Origin: Asterochloris sp. CNOR1
Taxonomy: Eukaryota > Chlorophyta > Trebouxiophyceae > Trebouxiales > Trebouxiaceae
Length of the DNA: 64,000 nt
Assembly: GCA_963969365.1 (NCBI GenBank)
Contig: OZ017748.1
Location: 1,984,001-2,048,000, forward strand
Reading direction: 5' to 3'
The notes below the pieces were generated by a model, which made no database searches, had not been told where the DNA came from, and saw nothing but the letters and a program-made list of their open reading frames with translations. Shown piece after piece: positions 52,829 to 64,000 of this stretch. How positions within the stretch are numbered: position 1 is the stretch's first letter; the number at the start of each line of letters is the position of its first letter. Position numbers and translations under genes: made by a program.

Positions 52829-55090
52829 TCACCTTGCCGTGCGTGGCTCGAGCAGCCAGCTGCACACTTGCACAACTGGATGGCTGCAGGTACCCCCACA
52901 ATACTGGGCTGTGGTTTGGACAGCTGATCTGCAAGCATTGTCCAAGCCTCCTGGGAGGTTTGGGGCCATCCATCGTGGCTTCTGGTCCCCAGGCTGGGCT
53001 TGGGACTTGCCAAGGCCGCTTGGCAGGACCGTCCAGCCCACACACCACAGTGCAATGCCCAGCAACATGATTGCGGTTGCTGCCAGGAGCAGCGCTGCCA
53101 CACCAGGCCTCAGCACTTTGCGCATCCGCTGCCTTATTTGAGGCGCGGGGTGCACAGCTGGCGCCGCAACAGCCTCAACAGCATGTCCAGTACAGGGCGG
53201 TGGTGAGGCATCCTGAGGGGCCTGCCTGGCTATGGTGATCGGCTCTGTGACACGTGCTAGCGAAGCGCTGGCCCGGGGAGCTGGCAGTCGGACCTCTGCA
53301 GCAGTGACAGCAGGCCCCGAGGTTTGCTGCAGCTTGAGACAGCAAACTGGGCATGTGTCTGCCAGGACCCAGGGCAGCCCTGGACATGCAGCAGGCCACT
53401 TGCAGCCACCAATGCAAGGCAAGACTGCAGCACTGTGCATGCCGACATTGGGTGCAATGCCCGTTTGGGACCTGATGGTATGGCAACAGAGACTATTTGC
53501 TGCTTGGGATCATCTGACAGTGGTGGGCATATGCGGCTTGCGAACATGCAAAATTGTGTCTCACCAGCAGGCACGTTTGCCAGCTGCTGTCTCTCCAGGC
53601 TGCTGGAGTCAGAGGCAAGACCAGGCAGGTTGGGGGCTGAGGCGTAGCGTCCCACCAGGCCTGGTCCTGTTGCAGTGGACCAGCTGGGCAGCCCAGACCT
53701 ACACAGGCAACACTGCAGCAAATGAACTTTACGCAGACAATGTGATCGCATGCTGCACCAGCCTGACGACATGAGCAGCCAATTTTGGCAGAGTCTGCAC
53801 CACGGCTCAGCTCGACATCCATATGCCATTTGTGCATGCTGCGGCACAGCATCTAGGCATGCAGCTAGCGTTGCAGGTGCTGCACACACACGGCGGTGCT
53901 GCATGCAGGGGTTGGCCTGCTGGGGGCATGGCAAGAGGTGGAACTGTAGACGCCTGCTACAGAGCGGGCGCTGCACTCACGGTATTCGCATGCTGCTGTC
54001 CTCCCGGGCTGTAGGTTGCTCGTGAATGACACCGTTGCCCATGCCAGATTGCTGCTGCATGTATACAGGGATGGCCGACAGCTTCTTTCCGGCACCCTGC
54101 AGTCATGCCACCACCCTGTCAGCCTGTACAGGCAAGCCATATGAATGGACAAAATCATACAGCTGCAGCTGGGCCTTACACTAAGGGCTCAGTCAGCCAG
54201 CAGGCAAATAATTTATTGCATGCACAGCAGCATGCACGCCGGCGGGACCTGTAAGATTTCCAGCTGCACACCATGCTGCTTGCTGAGACAGAGCTCGCAC
54301 AGGAGCTTCAGATGCAGCAGGATTCTGCTGCCTGGTGCTTTTGCACCAAAACAGCTATGACATCGTCTCATTGAGGCCACCCAGCTAGCTTTGTAGATGG
54401 AGGAAACAGCAGCCAGCAAAGCGAGAGGAGTAGCTTGACACCCGCACGCTGCAGTAGGGGGCAGTCCAGGGCGCAGGCAAATCTCAAGGAGCATGTCTTG
54501 AGTGCACAAGCCTCGGGGTGCATCCCTGGAGTCTCACTGCCAGGCGCTGAAGCTGGAATGGTTTGGGGAGAATGCTGAGCACTTGTGGCCGTAGCAGGTC
54601 GAAGGGCCCCCAGCCATACTTCCACAGGATTAAAAGACTCAGGAGGGCTTGCCTGCAGCTTAACTGCCAAGCGCTGCAGCGAGGGGTGATCCAGCGGCCG
54701 CTTTTTCAGGGCTGGCTTCAGGGCTGACGAGGCGGCTGCAGCAGTCGGCGGGGGCCCACTGCGCTGAGGGGCCTCACAGCCGCCAGTCAGGTGGGCCCGG
54801 ATGGCAGGGCTGGCGCCTTCATCATCATCTAGCACTGCTGGCTGGCCACTGCAAAAGCCTTTCCACCTGCATGCAGTGGCTTCCGGCTCAGCAGGGCTGA
54901 AGCGACTGCAGGCAAGCCAGGCTTTGCAGTGGTGCTGGCTATGCAGGGCAGCTGCAGAGGACGTGGCCGGATTGCCTGCTGCACAAGAGAGGCTGTTTCA
55001 CCAGCATGCAGCGAGTTTGGGCTGAGCAGGGGGCTGAGCAGGGGTGCAAGCTGTGCTGGGCGGAGTGCCAGGCACAGGCGCAGCAGTTCC
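52829..55090 (-). CDS. Putative single-pass membrane protein of unknown family
   Basis: Last exon about 52829-53330: polar Ala/Pro/Thr-rich (EVRLPAPRASASLARVTEPI), then basic IRQRMRKVLRPG followed by a clear membrane helix GVAALLLAATAIMLLGIALW and a short tail to the stop. Earlier open exons: about 53565-53690 (GLVGRYASAPNLPGLASDSS), 54370-54835 (DDDEGASPAIRAHLTGGCEA, KPALKKRPLDHPSLQRLAVK) and 54840-55090 (LLRLCLALRPAQLAPLLSPL). I cannot prove that these belong together; they could also be the 3' part of the SEC14-like gene just upstream. The layout suggests a tail-anchored or type I membrane protein with a disordered cytosolic region. No family recognised. Confidence 0.4.
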
Positions 55091-55190
55091 CCACCTGCAC
55101 ACATGGAGGCAGGACTTGGCAGGGTGTTGACGGGGCAGTGCAGGGCCCCCTGTACACCTGGCAACGAGCTGTTCTCGACATGATGGCTCA

Positions 55191-58100
55191 TTACGGGTCC
55201 AGCATTGTGGCCTTGACAGATCTCAAGCTTGCAATGTTGCTGGACAGAAGGGCCACGGTGGCATCATTGTGCCACAGGCCGGCAAACTTGCCAAGCGCAA
55301 TGTCACCATATATTGGATGCAGCATGCCGCCAAGCAACAAAAGCCCCTGCAGGGCTTGCCCCACCTCTTGGACCCCGCCCGCAACCCTAGGCCCCCTGAA
55401 AACAGGTGGCTGCCCCGCCGCTCCTTCTGCTCCCGTGGCTCAGGCCTTGGCTCCACCTGAGCGTCCACCTCAGCAGCTGTGGCCGTGGTCACCGTCTGCA
55501 GGTGCACGACGACTGCCCTGCTTCAAGCATTCACACATTGCAGCTGCATGCAGTCATTGCATTGCTTGTGTGCCCCATGGACATGTCAACTGGTAAGGCA
55601 AGGGTCACAGGTGGCCCCAGTTGACGCCACTCTTGTTGGTTCGGTGTTGCGCCTGGCAAAGAAGTGGGAAGGTCTTTGGGGATGGATCACAGATTGCTGG
55701 GCAAGGTTGTAGGTAGGTGGCACTGAAGTCACCTGCAGATTGGAGGCCATGCTGCGGCGGCGGCGGCGCCCAGACTCACGCGGCTCATGGGGCTTGCGCC
55801 GCTGGCGCGTGAAGGACATCCAGGGGCCACCGCCTGTCCGGGCTGTCTGCTCGATAGCCTGCAGGGCGGTTTAACAGGCAGTACAGGAGATGCAGTGCAG
55901 CACAGGTGGTGCAGCCAGTGCTGCTGTCAGGTGATGTCGGGGAAGCAGATGCTGCATTTGGCATCACTGCACGGCAGCCAGCATGCGACGCCCACTGTGG
56001 GCAACATCAGGCCATGATGTGGCTGGCAGAGCTGCCAGACACAGCAGGCAAGCCTGTTTCTGCATGGGTACCTGTTCCATGCAGCACATGTATGTACTCC
56101 CTCAAAGTTTGATCAACCCTTCTAACGAATCCAGGGAGGAGCGGCATAGCAACATCTGGTCAGAGGCAGGCCAGGCGAGCAGGTGTGCACTGCCTTCTCC
56201 AATCTACCAGCTCTAAAGCCCTGCAAATGCGCCAAGGTGAGTCTTCCCAGGGCTGCAACATGCTAGTTGGCGGTCTAGGGTGCGACAAGTAGTGACTGGA
56301 CTCACTGCCTGCTCCACATTGGGGGTTGAGTTGATGCGCCGCATGTCTGCCAACATCTCCAGAGCCTTGTTCCCCAGGTTGGACTGCTGCCTGTACAGGC
56401 AGGCAGGCCAGAATCATGCAGCACAGCTTTCACTGCCTGGGGCTGGCACACAACTTGAAGGGGAGTCAGGCAGGCCAACAAGGAGCCCACTGCACTAGCA
56501 CCAGCTGTGCACCCATCCCTGCCACAAGTGATGCATTGGTTGACCCTGACTGTGCTTGGCACTAGCTACACTTGCAGCCACATGCAGGGGCAGCTGGGAA
56601 AGAGTGAGAAGGGCTGATGGGTACACCACTCTGCAGGATGGGACCTGGAGGTGATGCCAGAGAGTGGTGTTGAGGTGCAGGCAAGGCTTCCTCAAGCCAC
56701 TGCCTCAGACCTTGCGGCAGATCTGGCGGCCTCCTTGTAAGCAGCTACCCCCGCAGGAGTGAGGAGATCCATGCCAAGCTGCACACCCCTCTTGAGGCCC
56801 TCACCTCGCCGCAATGTGAGCCACCTTCTTCTGCGCAGCTGCCTCCTTGCGACGCTGTCTGCGCGACTGGCGGGGCCGATCTGGGGTTGCCTCCCGTCCC
56901 CTGCGGCGTGCCTTCAGAGCCTTCTCTGCACTCACTGGCGGTGGCTCACGGTCCTGCATCTCGGTGGCGGCAAAAGGGGACAGCGGCCGGCTCTGCACCT
57001 GCAGCGTCAAATGAGGAACGCTGAAAGCGCATGCTGCCTGTCAGTTCTGTGCATCCAGCAGAACAGGTTTAGGCTGGCTCATTGCACGCTGCTGGCTTGT
57101 GACGATCCACGCACCAAAAGGACAGCTTTCAAGTGAACACTCTGCAGGGCTCCAGAGGTTCTTGGCACAGTCCGACAGGCAGTGCTGCCAGCCAGCCATG
57201 TGGCCAGCTGAAAGAGAAGGACCCTTCTTCGATGCTGGCAACATATGTACCAGCCCACAACGGTGGCAACTCAGACAGCTGCAGCGTCTTCTCACCATGC
57301 CAACACATTGGTTGTGCTGCCTGCAGGCCAGAGCCAATGTGGTCAAATCCATCTAGAGTCCACAGGAAGTCCACAACCCACCAATATACAGCATCCGTTG
57401 CACCCTCAGCCCCTCTTGCTCCCTCCCCTCTGGGTCATGTGCTCTGTCGCATTGCAGATGCTTGTCACAGCTCATCCTGTGACATGGTGTGGTGGGCTGG
57501 CCTACCTGGACCTCCTGCTCCATGCCCACCAGGTCAGTGGTGCTGCTCACAGGAGTGAAGGAGTCCACCTCCTGCAAGCGCCTGGTAGGGCTGTCCACCT
57601 CACTCGGCAGCGTCAGGTTCTGCAGACCACAGGCAAATGCTATGCCAGCCGGAGACGGTGATCAGGCGCAGCAATGCAGCAGATCAACAGCGGTCCTGGT
57701 CTGCGCTGGGGATGTGCATTGCGCTGGCAGATGGGCATGAGCAGTGTGCTGGGCTTGCTGGCTTCTGTCCATGATTGGCTGCGCTCATGCAGGGACAAGG
57801 CAGAGTCCCTTGCAAGCAGGTGCATGCCCAGGCATGCCTACCCCGTGTCTTTTTTGCTGGCTGCCGTCTCAGCTACTGCCGCTGCCTGTCAATGGCAGGA
57901 AGCCGCTGGCATGCAGTTGCATGCACTGGCCAGCAGCTTGGAGACCTGCATCTCAGACAGGCCAAGCCCACCTCCGGCAGGCGGCAGCTGGCCAGTACTG
58001 ACGACTGCCGCTCGCTGAATGCAGGCAGCGGACGAACCTGGTGCCCTCCAGCCAGCAACATGTGCCACCACAGGCCCGCCTCAGGTAGCCTGCGACTGAA

Positions 58101-61100
58101 TGCTAGCCAGCTGCTGCGCCGCCTGTGATCGGCAGTTGCAAAGCAGCCAGTCACTGCCCTCCAGCAGGCACATGCATGCAAGCACAGACCAGCCTGCAAG
58201 CACCTCCAAGCCCACCTCCGGGAGGCTGCAGCTGGCTACTGACTCAGCGTCCATGGACATGCGTGACTCCGACCCATGCAGTGCAGCATCAGCCACCACC
58301 TTCACGCCAGCAGCAGCGGCCTTGGCTGCTGCCTTGGCATCCAGCCTCCTCTCGATCTCTGCATCCACTGCGCGCAGGGAGGGGGGCACGAACCCTGCAC
58401 AGCGGGTGTACTTGTGTCAGGCTGGGTGGAACATGTTCATGGAAAAGGGCATAGGGTGCATCAGGGGGCTGCAGAGACACGTCCCTTGCCAAGCAGGGCC
58501 ACTGGAGTCACACGGGTCTGAAGCTGACTGAGCACCTACACCCTGTGCATGCGCAAGGAGCAGGTGGTCTAGGCTGAGGGTGACTGACAGCTGCATCTGG
58601 CTGCAGGCATTACTGCAATTGTGCTGCGATGCTGGGTTGCACCTCTGCCAAGCTGCTGGGAGGGGGCCTGCGGTGCTGAAAGGTCCTCCAGTGCACATGC
58701 GCAGGGATGCACTCCCCAAGTAGAATTCCAAGCACTTCACGTCGTGCAGCGGCTTCAGACTGCGGCCCAGCCAAGGCATGAGTCTGTGCCCAGGCAGGCC
58801 CTCAAACAACTACCTCTGTCGTGTCGCTGGGCACGTGCCCACTGAACTAGTTCTCAAGACTCTGACGGCCCCCAAAACGCTCATGCATTGCAGCTGAGAG
58901 CTGCTGAGTCTGTTGGCTGCAGGCTTGGGTGTTTAGACCACACCTGTTTTGTCACTGAGCACACGCCCGCTGAACTTTCCCCCCAGGTTCTCAGGCAGCA
59001 GGTCCCGGTCAATGAACTCATGCAGCGTCCCAAGGTCGGCCTTGCGCAGGAAGCGGATCTTGGCCTTCACTCGGTCATCCACAAACATCTGCAGCACGCG
59101 CCAGACCGCGGCAAAGACAAGGGGGATATTGACCAAGAACATGCGCGTCATCAGCTCCTGCAGGGGCACCCATGGTAGTGTCAAAGCGTGCTTGTGGCGT
59201 GACACCCATAGCCATGCAAAGCCAGCTAAGAGAAGCATGCTCATCAGGAAGCGAACTGGCAAGTTGGTTCAAGAAAGCACCTTTTGGACTGCCTCTTTGA
59301 TGGCCAGGGCTCCGCAGGTATGCTTGGCACAGCATTTCGGCTTACCGGGTAGTGGTCCTGGTAGATGGCAGACATGGCCTTGAATACAGACAAGGTGTTG
59401 GCATTGAGCATGCTCATGCGCAGGCCGCCAAGGTCCTGCAGATAGGCAACAGTGACTGCCAGGTAGTCACAGGACAGCACCTTCGTGGGCACATTGGCAA
59501 GCCGCAGCCTGGGCTGCTGCAGGGTCAACTTTGGGACCACAGGCAGCCTCATTTGGTCTGCAGGCTGAGCAAGCCAGGCTGGCATTGCGCATACACAGCA
59601 TGCTGTGGCGCGGTAAGATACTAGCCGCACAGCTCACTGCTTGCTGAGTGTCTACCATCATGAATATGAACTAACCAGGATGATGCTGTGTGTCGTGACC
59701 GGATGCCCACACAGCTGAGCGGCTTCTGGGTACTTGCAGTTAATCATGTACTCCATTGCCTGCGGCCAGGAGGGCTTGCTCAGCAATTCAGGCTGCAGGC
59801 AGGGCAGCTCATAATCCATCAGGCGGAGCATTAGACTGCAGCAGGGCAGACGCCGCCCAGCGTGCCCAGATCTGTCAGGAGACCCTCTCAGTATTGTCAG
59901 GCTGCCACAGCAACGGGGTAGATATTGTGACGTGCCTAGAGCAGCGCTGGAGTAATCAGTCAGGCTGCCAGCAGGCCAGAGACTGCAGCGTACACAACCT
60001 CATGTGTTGACTGCTGCTGCCTCAGGGCATGTGGGCCGCGAAAGTGCCGCACGCAGGACCCCTGTGGTGTGCGCAGGGGTGGCTCACCCTGCAGCTGTGG
60101 TGCAAACATCTGATGACCCACGCAGCTTACCCTGCAGCTGTAGAACACATAGTCATCCAGTGTCACCCCGGCCGCTTGCATCCCAATGACATCGATACCT
60201 GCAACATGCTCCATCCACATCGGCTGCCCCTGCAGGGATGGGAAGGTGCTCAGAGGTTGAGCACAGCAACAACGCAAGGGCACCCATGACAGGCACTGCA
60301 GGCCCTTCAAAATTCAGCACAGGCACGCCAGTCCATCAACTTCAACCTCTCTGAACCCAGCCAGCAGTTGTCATGCACTCGCGCAGTCCATCACGTGACA
60401 CAAATTGTCTGTCCATGTCTGCCTGTTGCAGAGCCCCTCTTCAGAGTTGCCTTGGCTGATAACACGCCATTGCAAGGGAGCCAGTCCAAATCAGAGGCAT
60501 GACACCCAACTCTCACCGACTTGTCAAAGCCCACAAAGCCGCTGGGGATGTGTTTGCGCACGATGTCGTCCTTGCCATCTGGCAGGAAGGCAGCCAGCGT
60601 GTCCTCAATGTCATTCTCTGCCCGCCACTTCACTGTGTCTGCATGGCAGGAGGTGGGAATGCAAATGCTCCAAGCAGCCTGCTCTGCCTGCTCATCTAAG
60701 TTGGCAGCACCACTTGCAAGGCAGCTCTTGACAACTGCTAAGCCAGGCAGCCTCCTTCACCGGCCGGGGTGCTGCACATGCGGCAACGCTGGCCAGCTCT
60801 TCGCGTTGAGCACACTGCAGCATGCTCACTCTGCAGCATGTCTGCGGCCGCCTCCACATTGAATTTCCGGGCCCGCAGAAAGCGATACATGGTGTCCTCC
60901 TCAGAGTCCAATGGCTGCAGAGAAGCATGGAGTCTTGAGGGGCTCCAAGCGCATCCTTTGCAAAGTACACCTGGTTAGTCTAATCTCAGGTCAGCTCTTG
61001 CAGGCAGCGTTCTGGGCCACAAGCTGGCTATTGCTGCTGGAGATGTCGCAAGCAGGGGGTGGAATCCCCATACTGTGTCGGTGGCGCAGCGGAAAGTATT

Positions 61101-61345
61101 GAGTTTGTTTGCCACACCCGATATTGCCCAAGACGGACTTACCAGCATGGACTTCGGCAGTGCCACACCTCGCTGCTTCAGCTCCGCCTGCAGAGCAGTG
61201 CAGGCATGTGTGAAACAAAGCTCAGCATGCCGGTCACAAGCTGCCATACTGATCCAAGGGCGGCATGACTAGGCCTGAAACATGCACTGACCTTGAGCTC
61301 CCCTAAACATTTCTGCTCTGCAGATGTGGGAGGTGGCTCCTGCAT
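55191..61345 (-). CDS. SEC14-like (CRAL-TRIO) phosphatidylinositol/lipid-transfer protein with long C-terminal extension
   Basis: Start ATG at 61345 (GGCCATG context). Exons 61292-61345 (18 codons), 61143-61187 (AELKQRGVALPKSML), 60830 to about 60912 (PLDSEEDTMYRFLRARKFNV) and 60517-60638 (TVKWRAENDIEDTLAAF, IPSGFVGFDKS) form the CRAL-TRIO N-terminal helices. Exon 60131-60229 (QPMWMEHVAGIDVIG) begins the lipid-binding fold. Then come exons near 59680-59840 (PEAAQLCGHPVTTHSIIL), 59346-59435 (LGGLRMSMLNANTLSVFKAM) and about 58945-59160 (MTRMFLVNIPLVFAAVWRVL, LHEFIDRDLLPENLGG), the last giving the typical end of the domain. C-terminal exons at about 58390-58220 (FVPPSLRAVDAEIERRLDAK), 57620-57507, 57000-56803, 56380-56310 and 55858-55740 are charged and disordered. 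The last one I see ends KATMLDP with TAA at 55191. Family role: PI/PC transfer at Golgi or plasma membrane. Linkage of exons below 58 kb is less sure. Confidence 0.8.
57962..58242 (-). repeat. Duplicated donor region in the C-terminal part of the SEC14-like gene
   Basis: ccaagcccacctccggg.ggc(t/g)gcagctgg at 58206-58236 recurs at 57963-57993 (244 bp away), with a weaker copy near 58076. On the minus strand each reads (S/R)LPE(V/A)GL around a GTGGGC or GCGGGC donor-like site. Confidence 0.65.
58800..58992 (-). repeat. About 138-bp duplication beside the CRAL-TRIO terminal exon
   Basis: The exon-end segment around 58941-58990 (acctgttttgtcactgagca through cccgctgaact and gttctcag) is echoed at 58810-58855 (cgtgtcgctgggcacgtgcc, cactgaact, gttctcaa). 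Confidence 0.55.
60080..60153 (-). repeat. 44-bp duplication of a donor site in the SEC14-like gene
   Basis: gctcaccctgcagctgtgg (about 60080) repeats gcttaccctgcagctgtag (about 60124), each followed by an acaca or caaaca(t) tract. On the minus strand both give CAGCTGCAGG followed by GTGAGC or GTAAGC, so two usable donors exist 44 bp apart. Confidence 0.65.
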
Positions 61346-61846
61346 GGCCGCCAGACCTGCTTTCCAACTCTTGAGTGTGGATGCCTGTTATGTTTGGTGA
61401 CAGCTGCCTTGCTGCAGGATGCCGGACATGTTGTGGCCCGTGCTTCAAGGTCTATTCAGGGTCATTGCCGGCTCCTAGATTTGGACATACGAGGCTCTAG
61501 GATGATCAATGACCCTGTTACCACGCTCAGGGCTGGCTGCCCAGATGCGACAAATCACTTCAAAGCACCTGACTCTGCTCAGACAGAGCAGATGGCCCGC
61601 ACATTCAGCTTAAGCGAGCAGGTAGGTCAAAAACACAATTAGTAAAGAGGTGGTAGGTCCGCCTTTCCATCAACCACACGACTTCAGCTAAAGATGATTG
61701 CAAAGTGCTGCAGCTTTCTGCATACAAGGCATTCCACAGGGTCTTATTTGTAGGTCAGCCAATTTCGGCAAGCCAGTCTGACTGCTTCACTCAGGCCGGT
61801 CTACTTCTCGGCATCTGCAAGCTTGCCCCGGATCTGAGAGGGCATC
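61346..61846. other. Divergent promoter region between SEC14-like gene and TOM40
   Basis: About 500 bp between the two start codons. No coding sequence, TATA box or repeat recognised. Confidence 0.5.
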
Positions 61847-64000
61847 ATGGGCCTCGTGCAATCAGCGCTAGGAGCCCAGGCTGAGTCTGCACCAGCTCCG
61901 CCAAGACCTGGGCAGATCACAGCAGGCCAGCCCAGCTTCCTGCCTCCAACCGCAGCAGCCATTGCAATCCGGCAAGAGGTATGACAGAGCCTTGCATGGC
62001 TGCCACATGACACAAGAACCTCATGCTCAGCGCTGCATGATCAGCAGCAGCTGCATGCCAAGAGACTCACTCCAGATGCAAGGCCAGAGCAATACTGCCT
62101 CTGCAATATGGCCTGTTCTGATGGGTGCCACTTCATTGCCCCACGCAGGCTGCAGTCAAGCCCAGGGTGAACTATCAGCAGCTGCCACCGCCTGTGAGAT
62201 ATGAGGAGCTGCAGCGAGAAGTCATGAGTGAGCCTTCCATGCATGGTGGAGCCTTGCACCGCGCCCACTCTGCAAATTTATCATGATGCTCCAAACAGCC
62301 TGGGGGCACAGCCTGATGGGGTCCTCTGTCTGCCCTGCAGTGAGCCTGAAGCCAGACCTCTTTGAGGGTCTCAAATTTGACTTCAACAAGCCACTGAACA
62401 TGAACTTTGCGCTGTCCCATAGGCAAGAGGACCTGCATGCACCGCAACAGGCTTCCGTACGCACAGCCATTTTTGGACAGGCAACTGTGGTGTACCCTCT
62501 GCGGCATGCCGCTGAAGTCACCTGAAATGTTGTCACAAGCGCTTCCGCGGCGTTGCTCATGTCATCTCCTCTGCATGAGAATGGGGTCGTGTGTCTCCCT
62601 GCAGCTCCCTGATCATGTGGTTGCGAGGCCTCATGCAGCGCGTGCTTGCTCCCAACATCCCCAACCCCCTGCTTGTCATCACAAAGACAGCAAATGCTGC
62701 CTGCAGCCTGCTGCTGACCAATGTGGAGCTGCCGCAAGAGCTCCTGCAGCAGCAGCTGCCCAGCGTTGGGCCCCCCAAGGCAGCCATTGGGCGGTATGAG
62801 TTTGGCGCCAACCTGATCAGCAACACGGTGAGCCACATGTCCGCGGCAGCAGCAGTGTCGTCATGTCCTGAAGGTGCATGAACATCTGGTGCCCTCAGCG
62901 CATGCAAGGGCTGCCATCAGCAAGGTGTTGGCCCTACAGAGGCCTGTTCTGGCGTGATGTGCACCAGCTTTGCCCCTTGCAGGGCGACATGATGATCGGC
63001 AGAATAACACATGATGGGACGCTGTCAGGGCGGATCAAGTGAGAGCCTTGACAATAATGTGGCCATGCACCTGAGCAGCTGCCTGAAAGCTGTGACAGAC
63101 CTGTTGACATGCTTGACTGGGGGCAACATTCATGCAGGCTGCAGGGCTGCAAGCCCCAAGTGTTGTGGGGAGTTAGAGCTGGCATGTAGCCTGCCCACCA
63201 GGGGAAAGCTGAGCCTTGCCTTGTTTCCAACTGCGTCTGAGGTCCTTGTGGGCTGCAGCCCTGCCTCCTGCACCAGTGCCCCTGTTGAGCTACCTGATAA
63301 CCCCTTCCTTGTTTATAAGAGGGAAATGCTGTGTGCCTCGTGAGACTGCATCCTGGGGATTGAGCACAGGCATGCTTCCAGCGCCTCTTCCCTCTGGCCT
63401 GCAGGTATGACCTGACCGACTGGATGTCGCTGAAGGCGCAGCTGAGCATCTCCCCAGAGGAAGGGGGCTCTCAGAACATGTTTGATGTCGATCTCAAGGT
63501 CAGCCTGTACTGCCTGGTAAAGGAGCACACCTACTGTGTTGGCATGGCAATTTGGAGCAAAGCTTTGCCTGCTCCTGCAGCAGCCAACTTTGCCAGTCAT
63601 TGCTGCACGATGGCTGACGATGTCACAGCACAGCTTCAGGAACAGCACTCAGCATGCATCTAATGTGGGCTGTCCTGCAAGCTGCCTGAGCAATCACTTT
63701 TGCACTGTAGGGCAAAGACTGGAATGGGCAGGTCAAGTTTGGCAATGGCGGCTTCTATGGTAGGCCACAGTCTCCCTTTTGCGATGCTGAAGCTGCACTC
63801 TGAGGCTGGATGGTTGCTTGATCATGCCAGACCATGCCATGTGCACTGCCTGAGGCTATCCTGTTGCAGTACATCTGCCCTTGACTGCGTAGTGCAGACG
63901 GCAACCTCCGGGGCTGCTCGTGCTGACATGTTGACTGCTGTGCAGGCCTCAACTACCTTCAGAGCATCACCCCGCAGCTAGCAGCCGGCGGCGAGATCTT
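61847..64000 (+). CDS. TOM40: Mitochondrial import receptor/channel TOM40, 3' end off the window
   Basis: Beta-barrel pore of the outer mitochondrial membrane translocase. Exons in phase: 61847-61978 (MGLVQSALGAQAESAPAPP), 62149-62227 (VKPRVNYQQLPPPVRYEELQ), 62341-62422 (SLKPDLFEGLKFDFNKPLNM, FALSH), 62605-62827 (ends IGRYEFGANLISNT), 62983-63038 (GDMMIGRITHDGTLSGRIK), 63405-63498 (YDLTDWMSLKAQLSISPEEG), 63711-63759 (GKDWNGQVKFGNGGFYG) and 63946 to the edge (LNYLQSITPQLAAGGEI). All blocks follow plant and animal TOM40 in order. The intron after 62422 starts GCAAGA, a GC-AG intron; using it restores the SHSS sequence expected there. The segment between SHS and YEFGAN (exon 62605-62827) is longer than in the relatives I recall. 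Confidence 0.94.

Noticed and set aside
1-64000. Transposable or virus-like elements, tRNA, rRNA, CRISPR
   Set aside because: No transposase, reverse transcriptase, integrase or capsid motif, no terminal repeats, and no tRNA or rRNA signature was seen by eye on either strand.

Overview
The window looks like nuclear DNA of a green alga (Chlorophyta; trebouxiophyte-like is my best guess, class not proven). The evidence is dense spliced genes of plant/algal type, short GT-AG introns that nearly all end in TGCAG, GC-rich Ala/Gln/Ser-rich coding sequence, TGTAA motifs of the kind green algae use for polyadenylation, and best matches to plant versions of families (ECH2, GFS12, the At2g30600-type discoidin protein, PRI1, TOM40). 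I read exons by matching conserved protein segments and checking splice phase. Several gene models are therefore exact (ECH2, both RbcR genes, most of PRI1, TOM40). Others are outlines only (CH-domain gene, 3' half of the SEC14 gene, the small TM-protein gene). I saw no rRNA, tRNA, CRISPR, transposon or virus-like element.

Layout. 1-1897 (-): peroxisomal enoyl-CoA hydratase 2, running off the left edge. 1976-13506 (+): a WDR81/GFS12-type protein with pseudokinase, BEACH and WD40 parts; its start codon lies only 78 bp from that of ECH2. 14398-20150 (+): KH-domain RNA-binding protein with a long disordered tail. 21365-26100 (-): BACK plus discoidin (F5/8 C) protein related to plant BTB proteins but with no BTB domain that I can find. 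26464-29467 and 30161-33066 (-): two tandem, spliced LysR-type regulators of the RbcR/Ycf30 (CbbR) family, one with a convincing plastid-type N-terminus. 34560-38280 (+): DNA primase small subunit. 38661 to about 45894 (-): protein with two calponin-homology domains. About 46741-47150 (-): coiled-coil C-terminus. About 47837-52557 (+): MscS-like mechanosensitive channel. 52829 to about 55090 (-): putative single-pass membrane protein. 55191-61345 (-): SEC14/CRAL-TRIO lipid-transfer protein. 61847 to the right edge (+): mitochondrial import channel TOM40.

Two things stand out. First, the RbcR pair: a cyanobacterial/plastid carbon-fixation regulator living in a nuclear genome as a spliced tandem duplicate. 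Two intron positions are shared, and one copy has lost the usual recognition-helix motif. Second, many introns in the window carry diverged tandem copies (often about 100 bp apart) of the neighbouring exon end together with its splice site. I count about fourteen such places in seven genes. This looks like a running process of local duplication across exon-intron junctions, able to create decoy or alternative splice sites or to lengthen introns.

The other genes are ordinary housekeeping functions (beta-oxidation, endosomal trafficking, replication, mitochondrial import, lipid transfer, osmotic sensing) with no evident operon-like link to one another.
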